The position numbers and the translations under genes are program-made. This document shows positions 1 through 6,246 of a stretch of DNA of 34,815 nucleotides, piece after piece. Under the pieces are notes generated by a model that did no database searches, was not told the DNA's origin, and was given only the letters and a program-made list of their open reading frames with translations. This stretch comes from Oscillospiraceae bacterium (GTDB lineage: Bacteria > Bacillota > Clostridia > Oscillospirales > Oscillospiraceae): contig JAAWQM010000032.1 in NCBI GenBank assembly GCA_022800525.1, positions 1 through 34,815 of the forward strand, read 5' to 3'. Each line of letters starts with the position of its first letter. Within the stretch, counting starts at the first letter, position 1.

Positions 1-205
1 CAAAGAGCCGTCTGCCGCTGTCCTTCACCATGTTCTGGAACTCCGGGCGGTTGTCGGTCTTGGCGGAAAAGGCCCGGTCGATGTAGTGCCGCAGGACGGC
101 AACGCCGTTCTTCTCGGCAAAGGCGGTACACTCCCGAATTTGGCCCTCGATGCTTTCTTCCCGCTGGTTGTCGCTGGAATACCGGGCATATATCACAGCC
201 TTCAT
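1..205 (-). CDS. Serine recombinase, N-terminal part (cut by window edge)
   Basis: This is the start of a serine (resolvase/invertase) recombinase, the enzyme that integrates and excises mobile elements through a covalent DNA-serine intermediate. The translation opens MKAVIYARYSSDNQREESIE, with the family's YARYSS motif in which the serine is the catalytic nucleophile. It goes on through a segment with an arginine-rich DRAFSAKTDNRPEF stretch typical of large serine recombinases in clostridial integrative elements. Only about 68 residues are visible and the rest lies left of position 1. The ATG overlaps the stop of the upstream XRE gene (ATGA), so the two are translationally coupled. The family assignment is firm. 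The element type and the attachment site cannot be seen from here. Confidence 0.9.
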   Translation of the reverse strand, partial: MKAVIYARYSSDNQREESIEGQIRECTAFAEKNGVAVLRHYIDRAFSAKTDNRPEFQNMVKDSGRRLF

Positions 206-558
206 TCCTTCACCCCTTCCAACATTTCGATGATGGCCTTTTTCAGACGGTCATTCATGGGGGATTTGGGGTCAAAGCACATCTCCACGAACTGCTTCAT
301 ATCCTTATCTTCCTCAAGGATTCTCGGCTTGAACTCGTACAGTCTCCCCTGGGGCTTCTCGGTGCGGCAACAGAGGTAGTCCATGGACACGTCAAAATAG
401 TCCGCATACCAAATCAGCACCTTGATGGGGGCGGAGGAATACCCCGTTTCGTATCGGTTGATGGTGGCCTGGGGAATACCCGCAATCTTTCCAAACTTGG
501 CTTGGGAGAGGCCGATCCCCTCCCGGAGCGTCCGCAGTCTGGCGCCTATCTCGCTCAT
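202..558 (-). CDS. XRE-family transcriptional regulator
   Basis: A 118-residue DNA-binding regulator. Residues about 5-60 form a helix-turn-helix of the Cro/C1 type (LRTLREGIGLSQAKFGKIAG, then IPQATINRYETG). The C-terminal half is charged and unassigned. It lies directly upstream of the serine recombinase with a 4-base overlap, so it probably controls recombinase expression and hence excision of the element. It has a strong sigma-A promoter (583-611) with a small inverted repeat over the -10, which suggests autoregulation. The ATG at 558 follows an AAAGGAGG ribosome site. The XRE call is firm; control of excision is inferred from gene order. Confidence 0.88.
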   Translation of the reverse strand: MSEIGARLRTLREGIGLSQAKFGKIAGIPQATINRYETGYSSAPIKVLIWYADYFDVSMDYLCCRTEKPQGRLYEFKPRILEEDKDMKQFVEMCFDPKSPMNDRLKKAIIEMLEGVKE

Positions 559-582
559 GGCTCTCGCCTCCTTTATGCTCTT

Positions 583-611
583 ATTGTATCACAATTTGTC
601 GCTTCTGTCAA
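583..611 (-). promoter_or_regulatory. sigma-A promoter and possible operator of the XRE gene
   Basis: Read on the minus strand: TTGACA (611-606), a 17-base spacer, then TACAAT (588-583), which is near consensus. An inverted repeat ATTGT-ATC-ACAAT (583-595) lies over the -10, the usual place for an autoregulatory XRE operator. The promoter is clear; the operator role is inferred. Confidence 0.8.
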
Positions 612-667
612 CCCATATACTGAATTAAATGATAGATTGATTGATGGATTGATGTGGGCGGGGGTTT

Positions 668-694
668 CCAAAGGGGGGAGCGTCCCCCCTTTGG
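668..694. repeat. Perfect 12-bp inverted repeat beside oriT
   Basis: CCAAAGGGGGGA (668-679) and TCCCCCCTTTGG (683-694) are exact reverse complements around a GCG loop. The hairpin abuts the oriT stem-loop with no gap. It could be a terminator, a relaxosome binding site or a single-strand fold used during transfer. No U-tract follows it on the plus strand. Confidence 0.7.
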
Positions 695-735
695 CACACG
701 ACTTTGCGAAGCAAAGTGTAGTGTGTTATACCTGC
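695..735 (+). other. oriT: Origin of transfer (oriT), MobV/pMV158 type
   Basis: The sequence forms the stem-loop CACAC (695-699), ACTTTGC (701-707), GAA, GCAAAGT (711-717), GTGTG (721-725). It ends in TAGTGTG followed directly by TTATA, with the join at 725/726. TAGTGTG/TTA is the nick sequence cut by the pMV158 MobM relaxase, and the arrangement of the arms matches that oriT as I know it. The same element encodes a MobV relaxase at 2812-3762, the expected partner. The nick should therefore fall between 725 and 726 on the plus strand, so DNA to the right of 726 would enter a recipient first. This is a sequence match only; cutting is not shown. Confidence 0.85.
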
Positions 736-1042
736 TGGCGCGGCTGACGGGGGAAGCGGGGAGCGGCGGCAGGTATACAAGCCCCCGTCCCTCGTCCCCC
801 GTGTCGAAACGTACATCGAAATGAGGTACGTTTCCGTCGATTCCTGGCGGGACGAACACCGCCCCCGGCACCCAAAATCAAAGGAGGCGGGCAAGCACCC
901 TTGGGGCTTGCCCGCCTTACCCACCGCAAAGGGAACCCAGGCGGGGCGGTCAAGGTTGGCGCTGAAAGCGCCATGCACTTTAACCTTGACGGCCCCGACT
1001 GGGTTTGCTACCATCCAAACAAATACGAATTTATATTGTAGC
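736..1042. other. Gene-free, hairpin-rich leading region
   Basis: No credible gene is seen here. Three perfect or near-perfect hairpins follow oriT. The first is GAAACGTAC/GTACGTTTC (806-814 and 826-834). The second is GGCGGGCAAGC/GCTTGCCCGCC (886-896 and 906-916, 9-base loop). The third is a long imperfect stem pairing 934-957 with 982-1005 at 22 of 24 positions, and it encloses an inner GGCGCT-GAA-AGCGCC hairpin (958-972). Being just downstream of the nick, this DNA would be single-stranded early in a recipient, so a role as a single-strand initiation site or single-strand promoter is possible but unproven. Confidence 0.6.
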
Positions 1043-1648
1043 TTATATTTCAAAATCAGGAATTACTTTGTTATTAACACATCTTACAATGTTTAATGCC
1101 TCCTCCTTTGCCCTGTCGATTCCTTCGGGTGTATTCATCCAATTATCCCTTTTCGTTGTTGTGTCATTTGCTGGACAAGGATACACACTTATATGAGATG
1201 GGAAAAGATATCTTGCTATGTGCAAACTTCGGCGCATATGATATGTTGTTGTCACCAGTAATACGCTTTTTACTCTATTAAGCCACATTGAACGTTGTAA
1301 TTCTAAAAGTGAACACAATATGTTTTCTATCGTATTTTGAGAACTTTTTTCAATAATAAGGCTTGCTTCTGGAACACCTAATTCTAAGGCTTTTCTATAC
1401 ATATTATCTGCTTCTGTCATACTTTCACTTGAAAAGTTTCTTATTTTTCCTCCACACAACATCATCTTTTCAGACCTTCCCGAAAAAAACACCTTAGCTG
1501 CTACAGGAACTCTATATTTTGCTGCTTTTATACTACCCAAAACGATAATACAGTCAGCACTTGCTCCATTATCATCTAAGCCTTCAAATAAAAGACGATC
1601 TATCACATCATTCGTCAGAGCTTCTTTTCTTATCTTTGATACCCACAT
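1043..1648 (-). CDS. YdcF/SanA-like DUF218 protein (cargo gene)
   Basis: A 201-residue protein of the DUF218 (YdcF/ElyC/SanA) family. Family signatures are visible in order: a beta-strand plus DCIIVLG near residue 32, SGRSEKMMLCGG near 75, the acidic TEADNMYRKALELGVP near 98, SSQNTIENI near 122, and VTTTYHMRRS near 150. Members bind nucleotides or act around the cell envelope, but the biochemical role is poorly known. There is no signal peptide or membrane helix, so this copy is probably cytosolic. The coding sequence is clearly more AT-rich than its neighbours, which points to cargo acquired from elsewhere. Its ATG at 1648 has a weak GGAG site, and a 20-bp palindrome lies upstream. Confidence 0.8.
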   Translation of the reverse strand: MWVSKIRKEALTNDVIDRLLFEGLDDNGASADCIIVLGSIKAAKYRVPVAAKVFFSGRSEKMMLCGGKIRNFSSESMTEADNMYRKALELGVPEASLIIEKSSQNTIENILCSLLELQRSMWLNRVKSVLLVTTTYHMRRSLHIARYLFPSHISVYPCPANDTTTKRDNWMNTPEGIDRAKEEALNIVRCVNNKVIPDFEI

Positions 1649-1694
1649 ACGCTATCTCCGCTCCATATCTTTTGAAAATCCATTTATGGTATCC

Positions 1695-1714
1695 CGATAA
1701 ATTTAAATTTATCG
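1695..1714. promoter_or_regulatory. 20-bp perfect palindrome upstream of the YdcF-like gene
   Basis: CGATAAATTTAAATTTATCG is an exact palindrome 47 bases upstream of the start at 1648, in AT-rich DNA between divergent genes. A dimeric repressor site is the simplest reading. No regulator for it can be named. Confidence 0.5.
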
Positions 1715-1811
1715 TGCTCACAAATTTCGAGTTGTCGATTCTGTTTTTATGCTGTTCATCATAGCACAATTCCCCTTTATTTGCAACAAAACGGTGTCCC
1801 CCAAAATTCTT

Positions 1812-1840
1812 TTGAAAAATAGGAACAAAGGGTATATACT
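1812..1840 (+). promoter_or_regulatory. sigma-A promoter for the sigma-like/mob operon
   Basis: TTGAAA (1812-1817), a 17-base spacer and TATACT (1835-1840) each differ from consensus at one base. It lies 54 bases upstream of the GTG start at 1895, which has a perfect AAGGAGG site at 1881-1887. Confidence 0.75.
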
Positions 1841-1894
1841 TATGTCGTTAATAATTAGATAGAGATAAATCACACTCAGAAAGGAGGTTTTATC

Positions 1895-2743
1895 GTGTCC
1901 GTTACCTACAAATTGCCCTACGACACCCCGCTCCGCTATCTGCCCCTGGTCTACATCCTGCCCCACGATTTGCTTATGCGCTGTCCCACCCTGCGGAAGC
2001 TGCCCCGCCGCATGGGGGCGTTCAACGACCCGGAATGGCAGGAAGTCCTGGGAAGCCAGCAGTTCCGAAATGAAATCATGGACGCTATGGCGGCGCTGGT
2101 GTTCCCCCACTTCGGCTTCGGCGGCTGGAAGGAGCATTACAGCGGGTATTTCCCGGCGTGGTACTTGTCCTACGCCCTGCCCCTGTGGGCCAAGGGGATA
2201 GAGCAGGAGCGGGGCTGGGGCCCGCAAGCCCTGTTCAACCTGTCCCCCGACTTCGAGATACCCTTTTTCGACCCGGAGGACGTGAAAGCGTCCATCGGGT
2301 CGGTGGTGCGCCGCACCATTGAGGAGCAGGGTTGGAGGCCGTTGCTGGACGTGGTGCGGGAAATGCCCTGCGCCGAGGACTTCGAGCCGTGGGACACCAA
2401 TGTGCGGAAGGACTTTCTCCGCAAATGGTATCACACCCGCGCCAAAAAGGTCAAGACCGTTTCACTGGAGGAGTGCATGGAGGACGAGGACAGCGGCATA
2501 CACGCTGTGGCAGACCCGGCGGCGGGGGACTTCACCGAGCAGATAGCGGGGGAGGATTTCTGCCAGCGGTTCAAGGCCACCCTGTCCCCAAAGGATATGG
2601 CGATTCTGGAACTGCGGGTGGAGGGATATGGCTATCAGGAGATAGCGGACAAGCTGGGGTACAAGACCCACAGCGCGGTTGTCAAGCGGATGGAGGCCAT
2701 CAAACGGCGGTTCATCCAATACGAGCAAGAAGCAGGGCGGTAA
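1895..2743 (+). CDS. Sigma-70-like regulator of the mobile element
   Basis: A 282-residue protein whose last 60 residues look like sigma-70 region 4: LSPKDMAILELRVEGYGYQE, then IADKLGYKTHSAVVKRMEAI. This is a helix-turn-helix that would contact a -35 element. The N-terminal 200 residues, rich in Trp, Phe and Pro, match no region 2 that I can recognise, so it may be a sigma-like activator rather than a full sigma factor. It starts at GTG 1895 behind a strong ribosome site and is followed, after a hairpin, by the relaxase gene. Similar proteins accompany relaxases in clostridial elements, so control of transfer genes is the likely job. The HTH is well supported; the function is inferred. Confidence 0.75.
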   Translation: MSVTYKLPYDTPLRYLPLVYILPHDLLMRCPTLRKLPRRMGAFNDPEWQEVLGSQQFRNEIMDAMAALVFPHFGFGGWKEHYSGYFPAWYLSYALPLWAKGIEQERGWGPQALFNLSPDFEIPFFDPEDVKASIGSVVRRTIEEQGWRPLLDVVREMPCAEDFEPWDTNVRKDFLRKWYHTRAKKVKTVSLEECMEDEDSGIHAVADPAAGDFTEQIAGEDFCQRFKATLSPKDMAILELRVEGYGYQEIADKLGYKTHSAVVKRMEAIKRRFIQYEQEAGR

Positions 2744-2744
2744 G

Positions 2745-2779
2745 GCCACGCAAGCCGGACAGCGGCGGGCGTGGCTTTT
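2745..2779 (+). terminator. Hairpin with T-run between the sigma-like and mob genes
   Basis: GCCACGC (2745-2751) pairs with GCGTGGC (2769-2775) across a 17-base loop, followed by TTTT. It could be a weak terminator or attenuator that lowers relaxase expression. Confidence 0.45.
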
Positions 2780-2811
2780 CTGCGCCCAAAAATGAACAAT
2801 AAGGAGGTAGA

Positions 2812-3762
2812 ATGGCACAGCACGCAATTTTGAGATTTGAAAAACGCAAGGCGGGGCCAGCCGGGGCGCTGGAGGCCCACCACGAGCGCACCAAGGAGCA
2901 GTACGCCAGCAACCCGGACATTGACACCGACAGGAGCCGGGAGAATTTTCACATCATCCGGCCCACACAGAAGTACCGCCGGGAAATCGACAGCCGTATC
3001 AGGGCGGCGGGGTGCCGTACCCGAAAGGACAGCACCATGTTCGTAGACACCCTTATCACCGCCAGCCCGGATTTTTTCACGGGCAGGAGCAGACGGGAGG
3101 TGCAAGCCTACTTCACCGAGGCGGCGGCGTTCATGGAGCGGAAGGTGGGCCGGGGCAATATCTTCTCCGCTGTGGTTCACATGGACGAGAAAACGCCCCA
3201 CCTTCACCTGTGCTTTACGCCCATCACCAAGGACAGGCGGCTGTCCGCCAAGGAAATTTTGGGCAACCGGGCGCAGCTTTCCAAGTGGCAGGACGAGTTT
3301 CACGCCCATATGAACCGGGCGTTCCCCGGCCTCCAACGGGGCGAGAGCGCCCTTGTCACCAGGCGCAAGCATATCCCCACCTGGCTGTTCAAGCAGTCTA
3401 TCAACCTCACCCGCCAGCAGAGGGCCATCGAACAGGCCATTTCGGAAATCGGGGTGCTGAACGCCAGGAAGAAGCGGGACGAGGTTTTGGACATGGTGGG
3501 GCCGTACTTCGCCCGGCTGGAACAGCACCTGGGGCAAATGCAGAAATACCAGGCCACCATCGAATATCTGACCCAGGAGAACAAGGACTTGCAAAAACAG
3601 GTCAACAGCAAAAAGAGCATACAGAAGCAGATGGAAGTGCTCATGCTGAAAAAGGAAAATGAACAGCTTCGGCGGTTTGTGAACAGCATACCGCCGGAGA
3701 TACGGCAGGCGTTGAAGGAACAGCAAAGGGGGCAACGCCATCCAAAGGACCATCAGCGGTAA
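2812..3762 (+). CDS. MobV-family relaxase (plasmid recombination enzyme)
   Basis: A 316-residue relaxase of the Mob/Pre (MobV) family, which nicks oriT and pilots the strand during mobilization. The relaxase domain occupies about residues 1-200. It has the N-terminal Arg/Lys-rich start, NFHIIRPTQKYRREI near 45, and the metal-binding HMDEKTPHLHLCF near 123-135, equivalent to the family's HxDE...PHxH motif. Residues about 205-300 are a Gln/Lys/Glu-rich coiled coil, as is usual for the oligomerization tail. The protein is shorter than pMV158 MobM (about 490 residues), mostly in the tail. ATG 2812 follows AAGGAGG. A matching oriT lies at 695-735. No conjugation pore genes are seen, so transfer would need a helper. 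Confidence 0.92.
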   Translation: MAQHAILRFEKRKAGPAGALEAHHERTKEQYASNPDIDTDRSRENFHIIRPTQKYRREIDSRIRAAGCRTRKDSTMFVDTLITASPDFFTGRSRREVQAYFTEAAAFMERKVGRGNIFSAVVHMDEKTPHLHLCFTPITKDRRLSAKEILGNRAQLSKWQDEFHAHMNRAFPGLQRGESALVTRRKHIPTWLFKQSINLTRQQRAIEQAISEIGVLNARKKRDEVLDMVGPYFARLEQHLGQMQKYQATIEYLTQENKDLQKQVNSKKSIQKQMEVLMLKKENEQLRRFVNSIPPEIRQALKEQQRGQRHPKDHQR

Positions 3763-3811
3763 ACCGCACTTGCACCTTGAAAATTAAATATGGAAGAAAT
3801 GGAGGCAACAC

Positions 3812-3991
3812 TTGAGCAGACGCAAAAAGCTGATAAACAACACCGACATTCCACAGTACAAGATTGAGGCCATTGCCCGCTGTCTCATGCCGGATATCCT
3901 CGCTTTCTACGAGAGCGAGGAAGGCCAGCGGGAGTTTGCCGAATGGAAAAAGCGGCGGGAAGTCGAGGGACAGGAGGACAACAGAGGGTAA
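3812..3991 (+). CDS. Small conserved mobile-element protein
   Basis: A 59-residue basic and acidic protein starting at TTG 3812 behind a GGAGG site (3801-3805). The sequence includes MSRRKKLINNTDIPQYKIEA, ARCLMPDILAFYESEEGQRE and FAEWKKRRE. I recognise this pattern as a short protein that commonly sits between relaxase and serine recombinase genes in clostridial elements. I know no established function for it. It follows the relaxase by 50 bases and is probably co-transcribed. It is the last gene of the element on this side, and no recombinase follows it. Confidence 0.7.
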   Translation: MSRRKKLINNTDIPQYKIEAIARCLMPDILAFYESEEGQREFAEWKKRREVEGQEDNRG

Positions 3992-3995
3992 GGAC

Positions 3996-4224
3996 AAAAG
4001 GGCGGGCGCACCGTGGTAACGGCTGCGCCGAGACCGCATAAATTTTCCTGGTATTAGCATTTTTCAGCATAATATCTGTATTCACAGTACTAAATGTGAA
4101 TACAGATATTATGCTGAAAACTTTTGTATTCAAGAAGATTTAAGCACTTTTTTGCGCGATAGTGATTTTTTGCCGAATAATGCTTACACAATTTATTCTG
4201 CCAAACCGCTGCGCCCGCCCTTTT
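3996..4224. repeat. Inverted end-like arms flanking a palindrome (element boundary)
   Basis: A 15-bp sequence AAAAGGGCGGGCGCA at 3996-4010 recurs exactly, inverted, at 4210-4224. Inside each copy further shared blocks follow in the same order: ATAAATT (from 4038 on the left), then a roughly 16-bp block, TTAGCATTTTTCAGCA on the left and TAAGCATTATTCGGCA on the right arm read in reverse. The two arms look like diverged copies of the same element end facing each other. The chromosome (tRNA operon) begins just beyond. Attachment-site or terminal-repeat function is inferred. No gene is seen from 3992 to 4333. Confidence 0.5.
4061..4120. repeat. Perfect 26-bp inverted repeat
   Basis: Positions 4061-4086 are the exact reverse complement of 4095-4120, with an 8-base loop (GTACTAAA). 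The stem is AT-rich, unlike the surroundings. It begins TTTTCAGCATAATATC and closes with ATTCACA at the loop. The left arm begins and the right arm ends in runs that could act as a bidirectional terminator at the end of the element. Confidence 0.85.
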
Positions 4225-4333
4225 TGCGTTTATGGGGTCTGCTTCTTCTTCCGAGGGCCTCTCGGCTTGGAGGTGGGCTTGCGTTCCACCCCGTTTCGGA
4301 AGTGGGTGCTTTCATATCGGTCAAAGAAAACCA

Positions 4334-4375
4334 ATAATCCGAACCCATCCCCTATCGGAAAAAGGTTCGGATTAT
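4334..4375 (-). terminator. Terminator of the tRNA-Leu operon
   Basis: ATAATCCGAACC (4334-4345) and GGTTCGGATTAT (4364-4375) are exact complements. On the minus strand the hairpin lies 7 bases past the tRNA CCA end and is followed by a T-rich stretch (TGGTTTTCTTTG). Confidence 0.7.
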
Positions 4376-4382
4376 ATGGGTT

Positions 4383-4470
4383 TGGTGCGCGAGGCGGGAC
4401 TTGAACCCGCACGTCCGTATTGGACACTAGAACCTGAATCTAGCGAGTCTGCCAATTCCACCACTCGCGC
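4383..4470 (-). tRNA. tRNA-Leu (anticodon CAG)
   Basis: The minus strand folds as a class II tRNA. The acceptor stem is GCGCGAG/CTCGCGC, the D arm contains TGGTGGAATTGGCAGAC, and the anticodon stem is CTAGA/TCTAG around loop TTCAGGT, giving CAG. There is a long variable arm and the T arm GCGGGTTCAAGTCCCGC. The 3' CCA is encoded at 4385-4383. It is the second gene of a two-tRNA operon. Confidence 0.95.
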
Positions 4471-4506
4471 ACATATGAATTTACTTTTTATTGACTCCGG
4501 AAAGGA

Positions 4507-4592
4507 GTGGTGCGAGTGACGGGACTTGAACCCGTACGTCTGTTGACACACGCCCCTCAAACGTGCCTGTCTACCAGTTCCAGCACACTCGC
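4507..4592 (-). tRNA. tRNA-Leu (anticodon GAG)
   Basis: Acceptor stem GCGAGTG/CACTCGC, leucine-type long variable arm, and anticodon stem CACGT/GCGTG around TTGAGGG, which places GAG at positions 34-36. The T arm is ACGGGTTCAAGTCCCGT, and CCA is encoded at 4509-4507. First gene of the operon, 36 bases ahead of the CAG tRNA. Confidence 0.95.
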
Positions 4593-4624
4593 ATTTTGTC
4601 TCCTTCACGGAACCCGCAACAATT

Positions 4625-4653
4625 ATTATAGCGGCTCACCTCCCATTTGTCAA
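4625..4653 (-). promoter_or_regulatory. Consensus sigma-A promoter of the tRNA operon
   Basis: On the minus strand, TTGACA (4653-4648), exactly 17 bases, then TATAAT (4630-4625). Both hexamers are perfect. Predicted transcription start is near 4618, about 26 bases ahead of the first tRNA, as expected for stable RNA. Confidence 0.92.
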
Positions 4654-4929
4654 CTATAAATTTCCCAAAATCCACATTTTTTCTGTTGTGGTTCTCCCAA
4701 CACCTGTTGCTCAAAATGTGCGCCCATGCTAATGGATTCGAAAATACGCTCTTCCTGGCGGACGACGGGCGCTCAGGTACAAATTTTGATTGGCCCTCTT
4801 GGAAGAAGGTGATCGGGATGATTTCGCCCTTCCCGAAAAAACGGACAGAAAAAAGGGAGAAAAAGCGGACGGGAATGTCAGCGCCAGTGAAAAAAATACA
4901 AGAAAAGGCCATTGAGCGAACCAAAGCCA

Positions 4930-5510
4930 AGAAAGAAGGATCTGTACAAGCAGATCGTGGACGAATGGCTGGCGGAAGATGGACTCGAACGAGAAAGCGA
5001 CGGTACGGTTTGAGACAATGCCCGGGAAACAAGGACAGATGGACAGGGGATTTTTCGAGGATCACCTTGGCGTACGGGGACGGGACGTGGAAGAAACTGT
5101 ACTGTTTCCTCATGATTCTGAGATATTCGCGGATGTGATACATCGAATTTGTAACGGATATGAGCACAAGCACGTTGATACGGTGCCATCAGGATTCGTT
5201 TCGGTACTTTGGGGGATACCCGGAGGAAATTCTGTACGATATTACTTCCAACCTTTCGGTTCGGAAGTAATATATCATCGACAAGATCAATTTGAGGCGG
5301 GTACAAAAAGACTGCCTCATCTCGTACGCCGGAAATCAGTACTCCGTGCCAGCGGAGTACATCGGCAAAGATGTGGCAGTCGTGGCCCTCGATAACGTGT
5401 TAGCAGCGTATTACGAGGGGAAACAGATCGCTCTGCATCGGATATCGTATCAGGGAAAGGATATGATCGTCAACCCCCAGAAATCCTCTGATTTGCTCCT
5501 GTTTCCTTGA
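4930..5510 (+). pseudogene. Degraded IS21-family transposase (IstA remnant)
   Basis: Pieces of an IS21-type IstA transposase are spread over all three plus frames. From about 4936 one frame reads KDLYKQIVDEWLAED. From about 5014 another reads ETMPGKQGQMDRGFFEDHLG, with the first catalytic Asp. A frameshift near 5072 leads to YGDGTWKKLYCFLMILRYSR, then FVTDMSTSTLIRCHQDSFRY and FGGYPEEILYD, with the second Asp (to about 5240). A deletion follows, and the C-terminal beta domain resumes as CLISYAGNQYSVPAEYIGKD, ending at a stop at 5510. The third catalytic residue and the partner istB are missing, so it is inactive. A stop codon interrupts the first part as well. The family is clear from the motif order. 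Confidence 0.8.
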
Positions 5511-5906
5511 CTACACCTTGTCTCCTTTTACACAAAATTTTCTGACGGGCTGATATCGGCAGCTGTATACGGTCTGCACATGCTCCACCACCTTATACTG
5601 TACCGGCACATAAGCCAGTTCACGGCGCAGCACCTGATGACCACAAATATGCAGCGGCTCGCCGCACTCCGCGCAGACCTGCTCCGCCTCCAGCAGTTCA
5701 TGCGCAATCTGCTCTACAGGCAGGCCGGAGCAGTCCATTTCCCGCTTCCCCTCCTGTTTCCTCCGCTTATATGTGACCTGCTCCACTGGGTCAAGGAGCG
5801 CCTGCGTCCTCTCACTGGACGCGCCAAAGCGCTGCCTCCGCAACAGGCGCAGCTGCTGGGTCAGCCAGTCCGCCTGCCGGTGCAGGGCAGTAATCTCATC
5901 TTTTTT
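5511..5906 (-). pseudogene. IS66-family transposase fragment
   Basis: The minus strand reads KKDEITALHRQADWLTQQLR, then LLRRQRFGASSERTQ. That is the IS66 TnpC signature ahead of its zinc-binding region. CAECGEPLHICGHQVLRREL and VPVQYKVVEHVQTVYSC follow. The frame then stops abruptly at 5511-5513 after about 130 residues, whereas the full enzyme has roughly 450-550. It lacks the DDE core. It abuts the end of the IS21 remnant with no gap, so one element was probably inserted in or recombined with the other. No start codon or ribosome site is evident for this piece. Confidence 0.8.
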
Positions 5907-6049
5907 GCAAGCATGAAAATTTGAATGCGCTTCGCCGTTGGGCCTTCAATTTCCTGAAAGCGGAAGGCTCTTTGCGCGGCAGCTTTTCTGGCAAACAGTT
6001 CAAATGCTTGCTTGATGATGCTTTCCTTGATAAAATCATTGCTTCCGCT
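5907..6049 (-). pseudogene. Unidentified gene remnant
   Basis: One minus-strand frame is open from a stop near 6054 leftwards and reads GSNDFIKESIIKQAFELFAR, KAAAQRAFRFQEIEG and PTAKRIQIFMLAKK before it runs out of phase with the IS66 fragment. Its amphipathic helical character and lack of odd composition suggest real former coding sequence. It has no start codon or ribosome site. I do not recognise the family. It may be the tail of another element gene joined to the IS66 piece by deletion. Confidence 0.35.
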
Positions 6050-6246
6050 CTTTGTTCACTCGTTCAATATACCATGCCCCCTCTCAGACTGCCGCTTGCC
6101 AAACGCCCCGCACTTATGATAAAATAAAATATCAGATGGCAGAGAGGCACGGAAATCCATGTTATGTTTTGTAGGTTATAAGATGAAAAATACCCCTGTA
6201 GGCTCGCGCTGTGAAAATTGATTTCCTGGAGAGAGGAGGGACCGCT

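Noticed and set aside
4230..4427. A 65-codon minus-strand frame overlapping tRNA-Leu(CAG)
   Set aside because: It starts inside the tRNA and has no ribosome site. The basic tail could be an old fragment, but nothing supports a gene.
4647..5138. A 163-codon plus-strand frame entering the IS21 remnant
   Set aside because: Only its last part follows transposase sequence after a frameshift; the first part has no family and no ribosome site.
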